Below, one piece after another: positions 1-7,117 of a stretch of 9,968 nucleotides of DNA. Within the stretch, counting starts at the first letter, position 1. Every line of letters starts with the position of its first letter. The DNA is taken from contig OMSY01000017.1 in NCBI GenBank assembly GCA_900313875.1, positions 1 through 9,968 on the forward strand, read 5' to 3'. Position numbers and translations under genes: made by a program. This DNA comes from an uncultured Actinomycetes bacterium (lineage in GTDB: Bacteria > Actinomycetota > Coriobacteriia > Coriobacteriales > RUG844). The notes below the pieces were generated by a model. The model was not told the origin of the DNA. It made no database searches and saw only the letters and a program-made list of their open reading frames with translations.

Positions 1-233
1 CCCGCAGCATCCGTCTGCCCTACGGTCGAAACCGTATCATCCATCGTCATCCCCGCCTCCATCGACCGCATCGCCTCCGGACGCACGACATCGCATGCCG
101 GCACCTCATCGCCCTGGCGGACACCCATGAACCCCTCGGCATCCTTGACCATGCGCTTCATCCGGCGCCGGACAACGACGAGCATCGTGAACAGCACGGC
201 GGTCACCACGATGCTGATAACGTTGAGAAGCAT
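1..233 (-). CDS. Small single-helix membrane protein, partial (C-terminus off window)
   Basis: The reading frame stays open to the left edge, so only the first 77 codons are visible. Residues 1-21 are strongly hydrophobic and are followed by an Arg/Lys cluster (RRRMKR, residues 22-27), which predicts one N-terminal membrane helix with the rest in the cytoplasm. The visible tail is polar, Met- and Asp-rich, and matches no domain I know. Three ATG codons stand in a row (239, 236, 233). GGAAGG at 245-240 sits 6 bases before the third, so I chose 233. The gene begins 36 bases after the stop of the Cys-rich membrane protein and probably shares its transcript with the LytTR regulator. It could be the start of a larger sensor or accessory protein, but nothing visible shows kinase motifs. 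Function unknown. Confidence 0.6.
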   Translation of the reverse strand, partial: MLLNVISIVVTAVLFTMLVVVRRRMKRMVKDAEGFMGVRQGDEVPACDVVRPEAMRSMEAGMTMDDTVSTVGQTDAA

Positions 234-269
234 CATCATCCTTCCATGGACAGGAGCACCGACATCCGA

Positions 270-1142
270 TCACGCTTTGGGGAAGCGCTCATCCAGCAAG
301 CGCCCATCGCCTCGCAGCGAGTCGAGGTACCTGCTGCGGGCCTCACGTCGCCGAGACAGGATCCATCTGCATTGGCTGATGAGGGGCGCCGAGAGGACGG
401 CGAATGAGACGAGGGCGAAGAGGTCCAACCCCGCCAAAGCGGCATCGAGCTTGTTGGGCCTGAACCGCATGGACCCGCTTCCAGCCGTTCGCATGGTGTC
501 CCCTTTCATATACCCTGCTCCATCGCCTCTGTCGCCCGCCAACCCGACGGATGCGGCAGGGGCGATCCCGCGCTCCTCGACATGTGAGGGGTCACGGTTG
601 CATACGCGCCTCTCGATGCCGCCCGCATGCGTACCGGCATCACGAACGACCTGCCAGTCGCCCCACTCATGCCCAAGCGGCTCCAGCACCTCCGTGCGCT
701 GCTCGCCGCAGACACTGCAGGTATAGATGACCGACCCGGCCTCCTCGCAGGTGGCGTCCTCACGGGCTACCTCCGTCCAGGTATGCTCCCCGGTTGCGGA
801 CAGCGCCGGGATGGCCTCCTCCTCGTAATGCGTATCGCCCTCGTAATGCGTGCATGCACGATACCGATAGCCTTCCGTGGTGCAGGTGGGTTCCACCTCC
901 ACGACCCACGGCCCCCAATGGTGGCCCGTCAGGGGGATGACGTCACGATAGGCATAGCCGCATTTGACGCAGGTGAACTCGCGCTCGCCATCGGCGTCCT
1001 CGGTCGCAGGCCTGACGATCCTCGCGCTGAAGTCATGCTCGCCCCCCGCCGGACAAGCGTCCGCGTACGCCGTTTTCGGGAGGATGGACAGCAGCAACCA
1101 GCACATCACGCATCCAAGCACATGCCGCGACCCGGGAGACAT
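270..1142 (-). CDS. Secreted, membrane-anchored Cys-rich repeat protein
   Basis: This 290-residue protein has a likely signal peptide (hydrophobic residues 8-21, cleavage plausible after AYA at 25-27). An extracytoplasmic part of about 200 residues follows, then a membrane helix at about 234-256 and a short basic cytoplasmic tail starting with RRREARSR. The exterior part holds three to four degenerate repeats of about 40 residues, each with Cys pairs and a closing GHxW-like motif: C58/C61 to H74, C87/C97 to H120, C132/C142/C145 to H158, and a remnant around C181. Similar repeats occur in many surface proteins of gut Firmicutes and Actinobacteria, without an assigned function. The ATG at 1142 follows the TAG of the LytTR regulator with no spacer, so translation is probably coupled. 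Location and coupling suggest an output or sensor partner of that regulator, which is inference. Metal binding or disulfides are both possible. Confidence 0.85.
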   Translation of the reverse strand: MSPGSRHVLGCVMCWLLLSILPKTAYADACPAGGEHDFSARIVRPATEDADGEREFTCVKCGYAYRDVIPLTGHHWGPWVVEVEPTCTTEGYRYRACTHYEGDTHYEEEAIPALSATGEHTWTEVAREDATCEEAGSVIYTCSVCGEQRTEVLEPLGHEWGDWQVVRDAGTHAGGIERRVCNRDPSHVEERGIAPAASVGLAGDRGDGAGYMKGDTMRTAGSGSMRFRPNKLDAALAGLDLFALVSFAVLSAPLISQCRWILSRRREARSRYLDSLRGDGRLLDERFPKA

Positions 1143-1883
1143 CTAGCCACGCCCCGCCCTCACGGAGGCAAGCAGCTCCATCGTCTCCTTGAACGAAGGG
1201 TAATGCTGCCTTACCACCGGAAGCTCGGTCCCATCGCGCAACATACAGGAGCGGAACGTGTAACGCTCCACATCCTCGCAGTTGACCAGGTAGCTCCTGT
1301 GGATCCTTGCGAACCCATGGGGCATCAGATAGTTCTCGACACGCGTCAGGGTGCTGATGAACTCGAAGGTCGTTCCCGGTCCGTAGTGCACCGAGCACAC
1401 ATGCTTGTTGCTCTCGAAGTAATGGATGGAATCGATGGCGACGTTCCGATGCTCGGAGATGCCGTTGAGCAGCACGTACTTGCGCCGTCTCCGCTCCATG
1501 GCATCCACGGCGGCGAGGAAGACCCGCTCGAAACGCGTCTCCCCATCCTCGGCAGCCTTCACCACGTAGTTGAAGGCCCCCACATCGAACGCATCGAACA
1601 CGAAACGGTCCGTCGTCGTGACGAACACGATGGCGCCCGTGTACCCCTTTGCACGGAGCTCGCACGCCACCTCGATGCCATCGGCCGTCGGCATGATGAT
1701 GTCGAGCAGCACGATATCCGGCATGAAATGACCATCCGCCATGTCGAACAGCAGCTGGGCACCCGTCTCGTATACCCGCTTCACGATCTCCAGGGAATGC
1801 CGCTCCGCAACCGCATCCAGCAAGGCGCCGTAGTGGAGCCGTGCCGACTGCTCATCATCGCAAAACGCAACCCGTACCCGCAT
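1143..1883 (-). CDS. LytTR-family response regulator (AgrA/LytR type)
   Basis: This two-domain transcription regulator has 246 residues, normal for the family. Residues 1-125 form a receiver domain: acidic pair D9-D10, phospho-acceptor D61 within LLDIIMP, a TTT run at 89-91, and conserved K109. Residues about 133-238 form a LytTR DNA-binding domain, recognisable from YFESNKH at 155-161 and the FARIHRSYLVN block at 191-201. Proteins of this type are phosphorylated by a sensor kinase, bind DNA through the LytTR domain and often control virulence, bacteriocin or surface genes. GAGG at 1896-1893 lies 9 bases before the ATG, supporting this start. The stop codon abuts the start of the Cys-rich membrane protein, so the two are probably co-translated. 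No kinase is visible here; it may lie beyond the left edge or elsewhere. Confidence 0.95.
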   Translation of the reverse strand: MRVRVAFCDDEQSARLHYGALLDAVAERHSLEIVKRVYETGAQLLFDMADGHFMPDIVLLDIIMPTADGIEVACELRAKGYTGAIVFVTTTDRFVFDAFDVGAFNYVVKAAEDGETRFERVFLAAVDAMERRRRKYVLLNGISEHRNVAIDSIHYFESNKHVCSVHYGPGTTFEFISTLTRVENYLMPHGFARIHRSYLVNCEDVERYTFRSCMLRDGTELPVVRQHYPSFKETMELLASVRAGRG

Positions 1884-1916
1884 CGGCGACTACCTCAATC
1901 TGCATGCTACGCTGTG

Positions 1917-1930
1917 CCGTCACGTGACGG
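1917..1930. promoter_or_regulatory. Perfect 14-bp palindrome upstream of LytTR regulator
   Basis: The bases CCGTCACGTGACGG read the same on both strands, with no mismatch and no spacer. The element ends 34 bases before the regulator's ATG and lies just downstream of the candidate -10 box, roughly at the expected transcription start. This is a typical place for a repressor or autoregulatory operator bound by a symmetric dimer. LytTR domains usually bind direct repeats, so a different regulator may use it. It could also fold as a short hairpin in the 5' leader. Confidence 0.45.
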
Positions 1931-2082
1931 TTCCGAGTGTAGCAAGCAGGGACAGCGGCGGGATAACGATTGCACGAACGACGTCCACAAGGGCGCAAAC
2001 GACACTCAAATGGTGTTTTTTGGCCTGTTTACCTGCGCTTTTGTTGAAAATCACGCATTTGTAAAGAACCGTGTCGGCCCAT
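1931..2082. other. Intergenic spacer between uvrC and LytTR regulator, with AT-rich stretch
   Basis: The bases from about 2007 to 2073 are about 60% A+T, clearly above the rest of the window. I see no convincing intrinsic terminator after the uvrC stop. The only pairing is a broken stem (GCGC...AAAC with GTTT...GCGC) around 1993-2039 without a T run. The AT-rich stretch may help the downstream promoter or mark a junction between chromosomal and accessory genes. No short gene is recognisable in it. Confidence 0.5.
1936..1944 (-). promoter_or_regulatory. Candidate extended -10 promoter for LytTR regulator
   Basis: Reading the minus strand, TGC (1944-1942) is followed directly by TACACT (1941-1936), matching an extended -10 box (TGn then TAnnnT). 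No good -35 hexamer is found at 16-18 bases upstream, which extended -10 promoters can tolerate. A start site near 1929 would give a leader of about 45 bases carrying the GAGG ribosome binding site. This is prediction by eye only. Confidence 0.3.
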
Positions 2083-3996
2083 TCAGACAGGGTCCACGTC
2101 CCCTTGCGCACGCTCCGCTTCGAAGTCCCTGATGACCTCGTGCACGTTGCGGGCAACCGCCACAGGTATGCCGGGCACGACCTCCAGCTGCTCCAAGCCG
2201 GCCTCGCGCAACTTCTTGAACGACCCGAAATGCTTGAGCAGCAACTTCTTGCGTTTCGGCCCGAGACCCGGGACCTCATCGAGGATGGAAGCGGTCATCG
2301 CCCGACCCCGCAGCTCCCGATGATAGGTGATGGCGAACCGATGAGCCTCGTCCCTGACCTGCTTCACCAGGTACAGCGACGCACTGCCATTGGGCAGGAC
2401 GATCGGGCCGTCCTCGTTCCAGGTGACGTACAGCTCCTCGTCCGCCTTCGCGAGCCCTGCCACGGGGATGTCGAGCCCCAGCTCCGCGAGCTGCCTCGTC
2501 GCCGCGGTCAGCTGCGGCTTGCCACCGTCCACGATGATCAGGTCCGGACGCGAACCGAACCGTCCGTCCGCCATGCGCTCGGGCGCATAGCGCCGTGCGA
2601 ACGTCTCGGCCATCATCGCGAAGTCGTTCGCCTCCCCGGTCTCCATGCGGATCTTGAACCGTCGATACTGGGAGGTATCCTTCCGTCCCGCCGTGAACAC
2701 CACCATGCTCGCCACCGAGTACCGACCATGGATCGTCGAGATGTCGAAGCATTCGATGCGCATCGGCGGCGCCTCGAGGGCCAGCGCGCTCTCGAGCTGC
2801 AGCAAGGCGTTGTTGATGCGGTCGTCCTCGTACCGGGTGCGCACCTTGAAACGCATGAGGCTGTGCCGCGCGTTGGTCTGCGCCATCTCGACCAGCGCCG
2901 CTTTCTCACCGCGTTTCGGCACGCGCAGATGCACCTTCGCCCCATGCGCGTTCGCGCGCTGGGTCGTGAGCCAGTCCTCGAGCGCGTCGACCTCCTCGAG
3001 CTCGTCGGCGAGCAGCACGAGCGAGGGGATGTCCGTCGCCGCATCATAGTAATGCAGGATGAAGGTCTCGACGAGGTCGTCGCGCGGCACGTCGAGCCCC
3101 TTGTTGAGAACGAACTCGTTGCCGTTGATGATGCGCCCCTCCCGCACCACGAGCACATGCACCCCGCAGACCGTCTCCTCGCGGAAGAAGCCGATCACGT
3201 CGGCGTTGAGCGTGTCACCGGCGACCGCCTTCTGCTTCTCACGCAAGGCATCGATATGCGCGAGACGGTCCCGGAGCCGAGCCGCCCGTTCGAAGTCGAG
3301 CTCGGCTGCGGCCTCCTCCATGTCCTTGCGGATAACCTCGACGAACTCGTTGCGGTGCCCCGAGAGGAAACGCTTGCAGCGCCTGACGTGCTCGGCGTAC
3401 TCCTCCTCCGTGCAGGCACCGCAGCAGGGACCCGGGCCGAGCCCGACATGATAATCGAAGCAGGGCTTGTCATCTGGCTGGGCACCCGCCTTGAGCTTGC
3501 GGGTCAGGCGCTTGTGCTCGACGCAAGACGCCTGGCACAGCGGCACGATCTTGCGCATGGTGTCGATCATGTCGCGCGCTGCACGGGCATCGGTATAGGG
3601 TCCGAAGTACCGGGTACCGGGACGATGCTTCTCGCGGGTGTACTTGACCGCGGGGAACGGGTCGTCCTCGACGATCGCGATGAAGGGATAGCTCTTGTCG
3701 TCACGGTAGTCGGCATTGAAAGGAGGTGAGAACTGCTGGATGAGGTTCTTCTCGAGCACCAGCGCCTCGGTCTCGGTCGAGCAGACGATGTATTCGAAGC
3801 CCGCGACCTGCTCCATCATGAACGGGATCTTGGCGCGCTCGTCGGTGCCCTGGACATACTGCCGCATGCGGGCGCGGAGCGCCTTCGCCTTGCCGACGTA
3901 GAGCACCTGCCCGGAGGCGTCTTTCCAGAGATAGCATCCCGGTTCGTCGGGAACCTGTTCGAGTTGTTCGCGAATGCTCGGTGTGACCTGTTCCAT
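2083..3996 (-). CDS. uvrC: UvrABC excinuclease subunit C
   Basis: This is the repair nuclease that cuts on both sides of a DNA lesion after UvrA and UvrB have marked it. With this start it has 637 residues, normal for the family. In order: a GIY-YIG nuclease domain (GCYLWKD at 20-26, YVGKAKALR at 33-41, E77), which makes the 3' incision; a Cys cluster (C154, C158, C179, C191, C192, C195), where family members bind an iron-sulfur cluster; a UVR motif at about 220-255 that contacts UvrB; an RNase H-like domain for the 5' incision with likely catalytic D418, D490 and H552; and tandem helix-hairpin-helix motifs at about 570-625. The open frame runs upstream to 4110, but that extension is unlike UvrC. 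ATG 4005 (three codons earlier) is an equal alternative, since neither has a ribosome binding site. All key residues look intact. Confidence 0.97.
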   Translation of the reverse strand: MEQVTPSIREQLEQVPDEPGCYLWKDASGQVLYVGKAKALRARMRQYVQGTDERAKIPFMMEQVAGFEYIVCSTETEALVLEKNLIQQFSPPFNADYRDDKSYPFIAIVEDDPFPAVKYTREKHRPGTRYFGPYTDARAARDMIDTMRKIVPLCQASCVEHKRLTRKLKAGAQPDDKPCFDYHVGLGPGPCCGACTEEEYAEHVRRCKRFLSGHRNEFVEVIRKDMEEAAAELDFERAARLRDRLAHIDALREKQKAVAGDTLNADVIGFFREETVCGVHVLVVREGRIINGNEFVLNKGLDVPRDDLVETFILHYYDAATDIPSLVLLADELEEVDALEDWLTTQRANAHGAKVHLRVPKRGEKAALVEMAQTNARHSLMRFKVRTRYEDDRINNALLQLESALALEAPPMRIECFDISTIHGRYSVASMVVFTAGRKDTSQYRRFKIRMETGEANDFAMMAETFARRYAPERMADGRFGSRPDLIIVDGGKPQLTAATRQLAELGLDIPVAGLAKADEELYVTWNEDGPIVLPNGSASLYLVKQVRDEAHRFAITYHRELRGRAMTASILDEVPGLGPKRKKLLLKHFGSFKKLREAGLEQLEVVPGIPVAVARNVHEVIRDFEAERAQGDVDPV

Positions 3997-4061
3997 GGGA
4001 ACCATGGTATCAGGAAAGGCGCTCAACGGGGATGATGGGAATCGGACGGCGTGGCGCTCCC

Positions 4062-4112
4062 GGATGGCACGGGGTTGCCGGACTGCGCACCACTCCCAAC
4101 GACCCCGCATCC
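4062..4112 (-). other. Imperfect hairpin between glycosyltransferase and uvrC
   Basis: On the minus strand, GGATG (4112-4108), GGGG (4106-4103) and GTTG (4100-4097) can pair with CAAC (4077-4074), CCC (4073-4071) and CATCC (4066-4062), with small internal loops and a loop of about 19 bases. It begins 12 bases after the glycosyltransferase stop. No T run follows, so it is not a standard terminator. It may mark the operon end, protect the mRNA 3' end or be chance pairing in GC-rich DNA. The rest of the 3997-4124 gap shows no clear promoter. Confidence 0.3.
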
Positions 4113-4124
4113 CAGCACCATCGA

Positions 4125-5096
4125 TCAGCTACCTTCCCCGGATGCATCGTCCTCCAGAGAGGCATCCTCTTCCACCAGATACAGCGGCCGGTTCCTCGCC
4201 TCGGCGAACGTGTTGCCCACGTAGATGCCCACCACACCCATGACCGTCACGATGATGCCCCCGACGAGGAACACCGAGGCGACCATGCTGGGCCAGCCCA
4301 TCGGGACGTTCTGGTCGACGAAATGCTGGATGACCAGCACCACGAGCATGATGAATGCCAGGAGCGCCATGATGAAACCGAACTTGACGGCCATCGTCAG
4401 CGGCTTGTTGGAATGGGCGGTGATGGACTCGATGGCAAGCGACATCTTCTTGCCGAACGTGTAGGAGGACTTCCCCTCGAAGCGCTCCTCGGACCGGATG
4501 TCGACGAACGCCTGCTCGAAGCCGACCCAGGTCATGAACAGCGAGTAGTCACGTCCCTGCTCGCGCATGCTCAGATACGCATCGAGCGCCCGACGGCTCA
4601 CGATGCTGAAGTTGCCCACGGTGGGGTCGACAGGGGTCTCCGCCAGATACGAGTACACGCGGTAGAAGGCACGGGACAGCGCCAGCGTGCCCTGCGAGTC
4701 CTTGCGTCCGACACGACGGGCGAAGACCACGTCATACCCTTCCCGCGCCTTGGCGTACAGTGGCGCGATGGCCTCCGGAGGGTCCTGGCAGTCACAATCC
4801 ATGACGACCGCCCACTGCCCCCTGGCACGGTCGAGACCGGCGGTGATGGCACGCGCCTGGCCGAAGTTCCGGGCAAGCCGCACCCCCCTCACGTGCGGGT
4901 CCGACCGCAACAGCTCCTGGACGACCCCCCAGGAGCCCTTCGGACAGCGGTCGTCGACGAGGATGATCTCGTACGCATCCACGAGACCGGACAACGTGTC
5001 GGTCAACCGTCGATGCAGCTCGGGCAATGCACCCGGGCAGCCATACACCGGGACCACCACCGATATGTCGATAGGATGCGCGCTCATCTGGTTCAT
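4125..5096 (-). CDS. Polyprenyl-phosphate glycosyltransferase (GtrB/ArnC/DPM1-like, GT2)
   Basis: This 323-residue enzyme transfers a sugar from a nucleotide donor to undecaprenyl phosphate on the cytoplasmic face. The GT-A fold spans about 10-225: VVPVYG at 14-19, D48-D49 for the nucleotide, and the metal-binding D100xD102 in MDCDCQDPPE, the exact block seen in GtrB/ArnC/CsbB proteins. Two membrane helices follow at about 233-258 and 269-295, then the typical RNRPLYLVEE tail. Total length and two-helix layout match GtrB and ArnC. The ATG at 5096 is one base after the preceding stop, with GGGA as ribosome binding site inside that gene's end. A second ATG at 5087 is possible. The donor sugar is not readable from sequence; the neighbouring aminotransferase suggests a dTDP-amino sugar. 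It ends this operon segment before uvrC. Confidence 0.93.
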   Translation of the reverse strand: MNQMSAHPIDISVVVPVYGCPGALPELHRRLTDTLSGLVDAYEIILVDDRCPKGSWGVVQELLRSDPHVRGVRLARNFGQARAITAGLDRARGQWAVVMDCDCQDPPEAIAPLYAKAREGYDVVFARRVGRKDSQGTLALSRAFYRVYSYLAETPVDPTVGNFSIVSRRALDAYLSMREQGRDYSLFMTWVGFEQAFVDIRSEERFEGKSSYTFGKKMSLAIESITAHSNKPLTMAVKFGFIMALLAFIMLVVLVIQHFVDQNVPMGWPSMVASVFLVGGIIVTVMGVVGIYVGNTFAEARNRPLYLVEEDASLEDDASGEGS

Positions 5097-5097
5097 T

Positions 5098-5451
5098 CTA
5101 TCCCAGCAGCGCGAAGACGCAAATACCGCCGACGATGAGGGCGAGCGCCACCAGCTTCCTCGGCGTCACCTTCTCCTTGAAGATGAGGGCGCCGAACGCC
5201 GTGACGTACAGGTAGCTCGTCGACTCGAGCACCGGTCCGAGGGAAAGCGGCACCTCCTTGTATGCGTACACCGTCATGAGCGTCGAGAGGACGAACATCG
5301 CGTAGGCCCCTATGACGAGCGGGTTGGCATATTCGCGCACCGTGCTCGCATGTTCACGGTTGGCCGAGACCTTCAGCATGACCTGGGAGACGGCGCTGAC
5401 GAACACGCTGACCAGCAGGATGAGCGCATAGAGGGCGACGGTCGAGTTCAC
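5098..5451 (-). CDS. Half-size DMT/EamA membrane protein (EmrE/ArnE-F-like), second of pair
   Basis: This 117-residue protein has four predicted membrane helices (about 6-28, 44-65, 70-91, 97-116), the size of small multidrug-resistance proteins and of ArnE/ArnF. SQVMLKVSA at 22-30 in helix 1 and the FKEKVTPRKLVALALIVGG block at 91-109 are typical of this superfamily. Translation starts at GTG 5451, which overlaps the previous TGA in GTGA. GGAGG at 5466-5462 lies 10 bases upstream, and no in-frame ATG is near. Proteins this small work as dimers. The overlapping partner gene argues for a heterodimer, as in ArnE/ArnF, which flips undecaprenyl-phosphate aminoarabinose. Position just before the GtrB-like gene fits flipping of its lipid-linked sugar. 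A drug-export role is less likely but cannot be excluded from sequence. Confidence 0.88.
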   Translation of the reverse strand: MNSTVALYALILLVSVFVSAVSQVMLKVSANREHASTVREYANPLVIGAYAMFVLSTLMTVYAYKEVPLSLGPVLESTSYLYVTAFGALIFKEKVTPRKLVALALIVGGICVFALLG

Positions 5452-5813
5452 GATGCATCATCCTCCCCCGCATCCGCATGGGAGAACAGTGCGATACCCG
5501 CGATGATCATGGCGGCCCCCACCAGCTTGAACGGGGTCACGGCCTCCGAGAAGAACACCGCGCCCCAGAAGATCCCCCATACCACGGTGATGCCACGGTT
5601 GGCGTAGGCGGTGGTAAGCGGCATGCGCTTGATGACCTGCTGCCAGCCGAGCGCATACCCGGCCAAGATGGCGAGCACCAGCCCATAGAAGACGATGAAC
5701 CCGATGCTGAGGAACCCATGCCCGGCAGCGAACTTGCTCGCCACATCAGCCAGCGAGTAGAACAGCAGCAGGACATGCAGCAACAGCAGCGCCCTTGCGC
5801 GGGAAGCACCCAT
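5448..5813 (-). CDS. Half-size DMT/EamA membrane protein (EmrE/ArnE-F-like), first of pair
   Basis: This 121-residue protein has four predicted membrane helices (about 8-29, 34-57, 66-89, 96-112) and an EamA-like C-terminal block: PLTTAYANRG at 65-74, FFSEAVTPFKLVGA at 87-100, then AMIIAG. The frame is open from 5834, but I chose ATG 5813: AGGGGG at 5827-5822 is 8 bases upstream, while the 5834 start has no ribosome binding site and would overlap the ATP-grasp gene further. The gene starts one base after the ATP-grasp stop and overlaps the next half-transporter by four bases. The two proteins differ clearly in sequence, so they are likely an ArnE/ArnF-style heterodimer rather than a recent duplicate. 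Acidic C-terminal tail GEDDAS. Likely role: flippase for a polyprenyl-linked amino sugar (inference from neighbours). Confidence 0.88.
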   Translation of the reverse strand: MGASRARALLLLHVLLLFYSLADVASKFAAGHGFLSIGFIVFYGLVLAILAGYALGWQQVIKRMPLTTAYANRGITVVWGIFWGAVFFSEAVTPFKLVGAAMIIAGIALFSHADAGEDDAS

Positions 5814-5814
5814 C

Positions 5815-7116
5815 TCATGCACCCCCTGCGGCATCGACCGCAGCCTGCACGTCGCACACGTCGAGTGCTGCGACCAGCTCCGCGGGGAGGTAAGGCATCA
5901 ACTCGGCCACAGCAGGCGAAGCGATCACGAAATGCCCCAATCGCGTCGAGCTGTCCGAAACCACCTGGCCCGTCGCATCTGCATCAGCCGTCATGTGGAC
6001 ATAGCGGATGAGGTCGGGGCGCTCATGGCGCACGCGCTCGAGCACGCGACGGTCGGCGTCATCGAACAGGAACCTGACTGCAGCTGCCACAGGCGTGCTG
6101 ACAGGCGTCAGGTCCGGTTCGCGCCCGAGGGCCGTGTCGATGACGGCTCCCACATAATCGATGCCTGTCGAGAGGGGCACCAGATGGCTGCCGATGCAAT
6201 CGCCACCCATGCGTGCGCCGATCTCGATGAGACGGACAGCCCCATCAGGAGAGACCTTCAACTCGGAATGCGAGGCACCGTAACGCACCCCGAGGGTGTC
6301 GAGCGCATGGGCGACCACCGACTCGATGCGGGCGACCATCCCCACGGCAAGCCCGGCCGGCTGCAGATGGGCCGTCTCGATGAAATGCGGGGCACCCGTG
6401 GTCCCCTTGCGCGTGATGGCGAGGATGCGGTGCTCTCCTTCCCAGCTCGCACCCTCGACACTGAACTCATCGCCTTCCACGAACTCCTCCACGACCGCAC
6501 GCTTGGCGAACCCCTGCTCGAGGGCGTCGCGCAACGCCCCGCCCACGGTGACGGGAACGTCTGGAGCCTCGAGCTTCGTCACGCCCCGGCTGCCCGACCG
6601 GTCGGCGGGCTTCACGATGAGCGGGTACCGTAGCCCATGCTCGAGGGGGTCGAGACGGTCAAGGTCATCCTTTGCCAGCATGAGGTCGACGGGCGCGTCG
6701 ACGGGGGCACGCCCGGGCGTCGCATCATCCTCCATCAAACCGATGGTCAGGCTTCTCGGCGAGGGGTCGCCACCCGCATCGAACGCACGGCGCATGGCGC
6801 CCTTGTCCGTGGAGGCGTGCATGCACTCGAGGGAGTTGCCCACCAGGCCGAGTGCATCGGCGACATGGCAGACGGCCACGGTGGCGAGGTCGCTCGCGAT
6901 CGTGCAGACCCCATCGACGCCCACGCGTCCGCATTCCCCCACGATGCGGTCGACGTCGACGATGCTGACCGGATGGAACACATCCGCAGCCGACTCGCCC
7001 ACGTCCCCGCATTCCCAGGCGAACGCATGCACCTCGCAGCCCTTGTCACGGGCTTTCTCGATGAGCGGCAGCTGGAAATGGGATGCGCCGATGACGGCGA
7101 GCTTCGGCTTGGACAT
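5815..7116 (-). CDS. ATP-grasp ligase (probable amino-sugar or carboxylate ligase)
   Basis: This 433-residue enzyme has a Rossmann-like N-terminal domain (LAVIGASHFQ at 6-15) and an ATP-grasp fold at about 100-310. Visible ATP-grasp landmarks are YPLIVKPADRSGSRGV at 164-179 (K169 and a Gly-rich loop), VVEEFVEGDEFSVEG at 208-222, E285 in HSELKV, and the metal-site block EIGARMGGD at 298-306. A C-terminal domain of about 120 residues follows. ATP-grasp enzymes form amide or thioester bonds through an acyl-phosphate. The frame is open to 7317, but the extension reads as a shadow of wecE. ATG 7116 is one base after the wecE stop and follows GGAG. Being coupled to an aminotransferase that makes a sugar amine, it most plausibly acylates that amine with an amino acid or other acid. 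The substrate is inference, and an unrelated peptide-ligase role is possible. Confidence 0.9.
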   Translation of the reverse strand: MSKPKLAVIGASHFQLPLIEKARDKGCEVHAFAWECGDVGESAADVFHPVSIVDVDRIVGECGRVGVDGVCTIASDLATVAVCHVADALGLVGNSLECMHASTDKGAMRRAFDAGGDPSPRSLTIGLMEDDATPGRAPVDAPVDLMLAKDDLDRLDPLEHGLRYPLIVKPADRSGSRGVTKLEAPDVPVTVGGALRDALEQGFAKRAVVEEFVEGDEFSVEGASWEGEHRILAITRKGTTGAPHFIETAHLQPAGLAVGMVARIESVVAHALDTLGVRYGASHSELKVSPDGAVRLIEIGARMGGDCIGSHLVPLSTGIDYVGAVIDTALGREPDLTPVSTPVAAAVRFLFDDADRRVLERVRHERPDLIRYVHMTADADATGQVVSDSSTRLGHFVIASPAVAELMPYLPAELVAALDVCDVQAAVDAAGGA

Positions 7117-7117
7117 G

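Noticed and set aside
2001..2021. Plus-strand ACAC/GTGT stem followed by six T, resembling a terminator
   Set aside because: The stem is only 4 bp with a 7-base loop, and no plus-strand gene precedes it.
627..3729. Very long plus-strand open frames (501 and 552 codons) opposite the LytTR regulator and uvrC
   Set aside because: They run antisense to genes with clear domains, have Arg/His/Pro-rich composition without any recognisable motif, and are expected in GC-rich DNA where the antisense frame lacks stops.
4032..5138. Plus-strand open frame of 368 codons opposite the GtrB-like glycosyltransferase
   Set aside because: Antisense shadow of a well-supported gene, His/Arg-rich, without domain signals.
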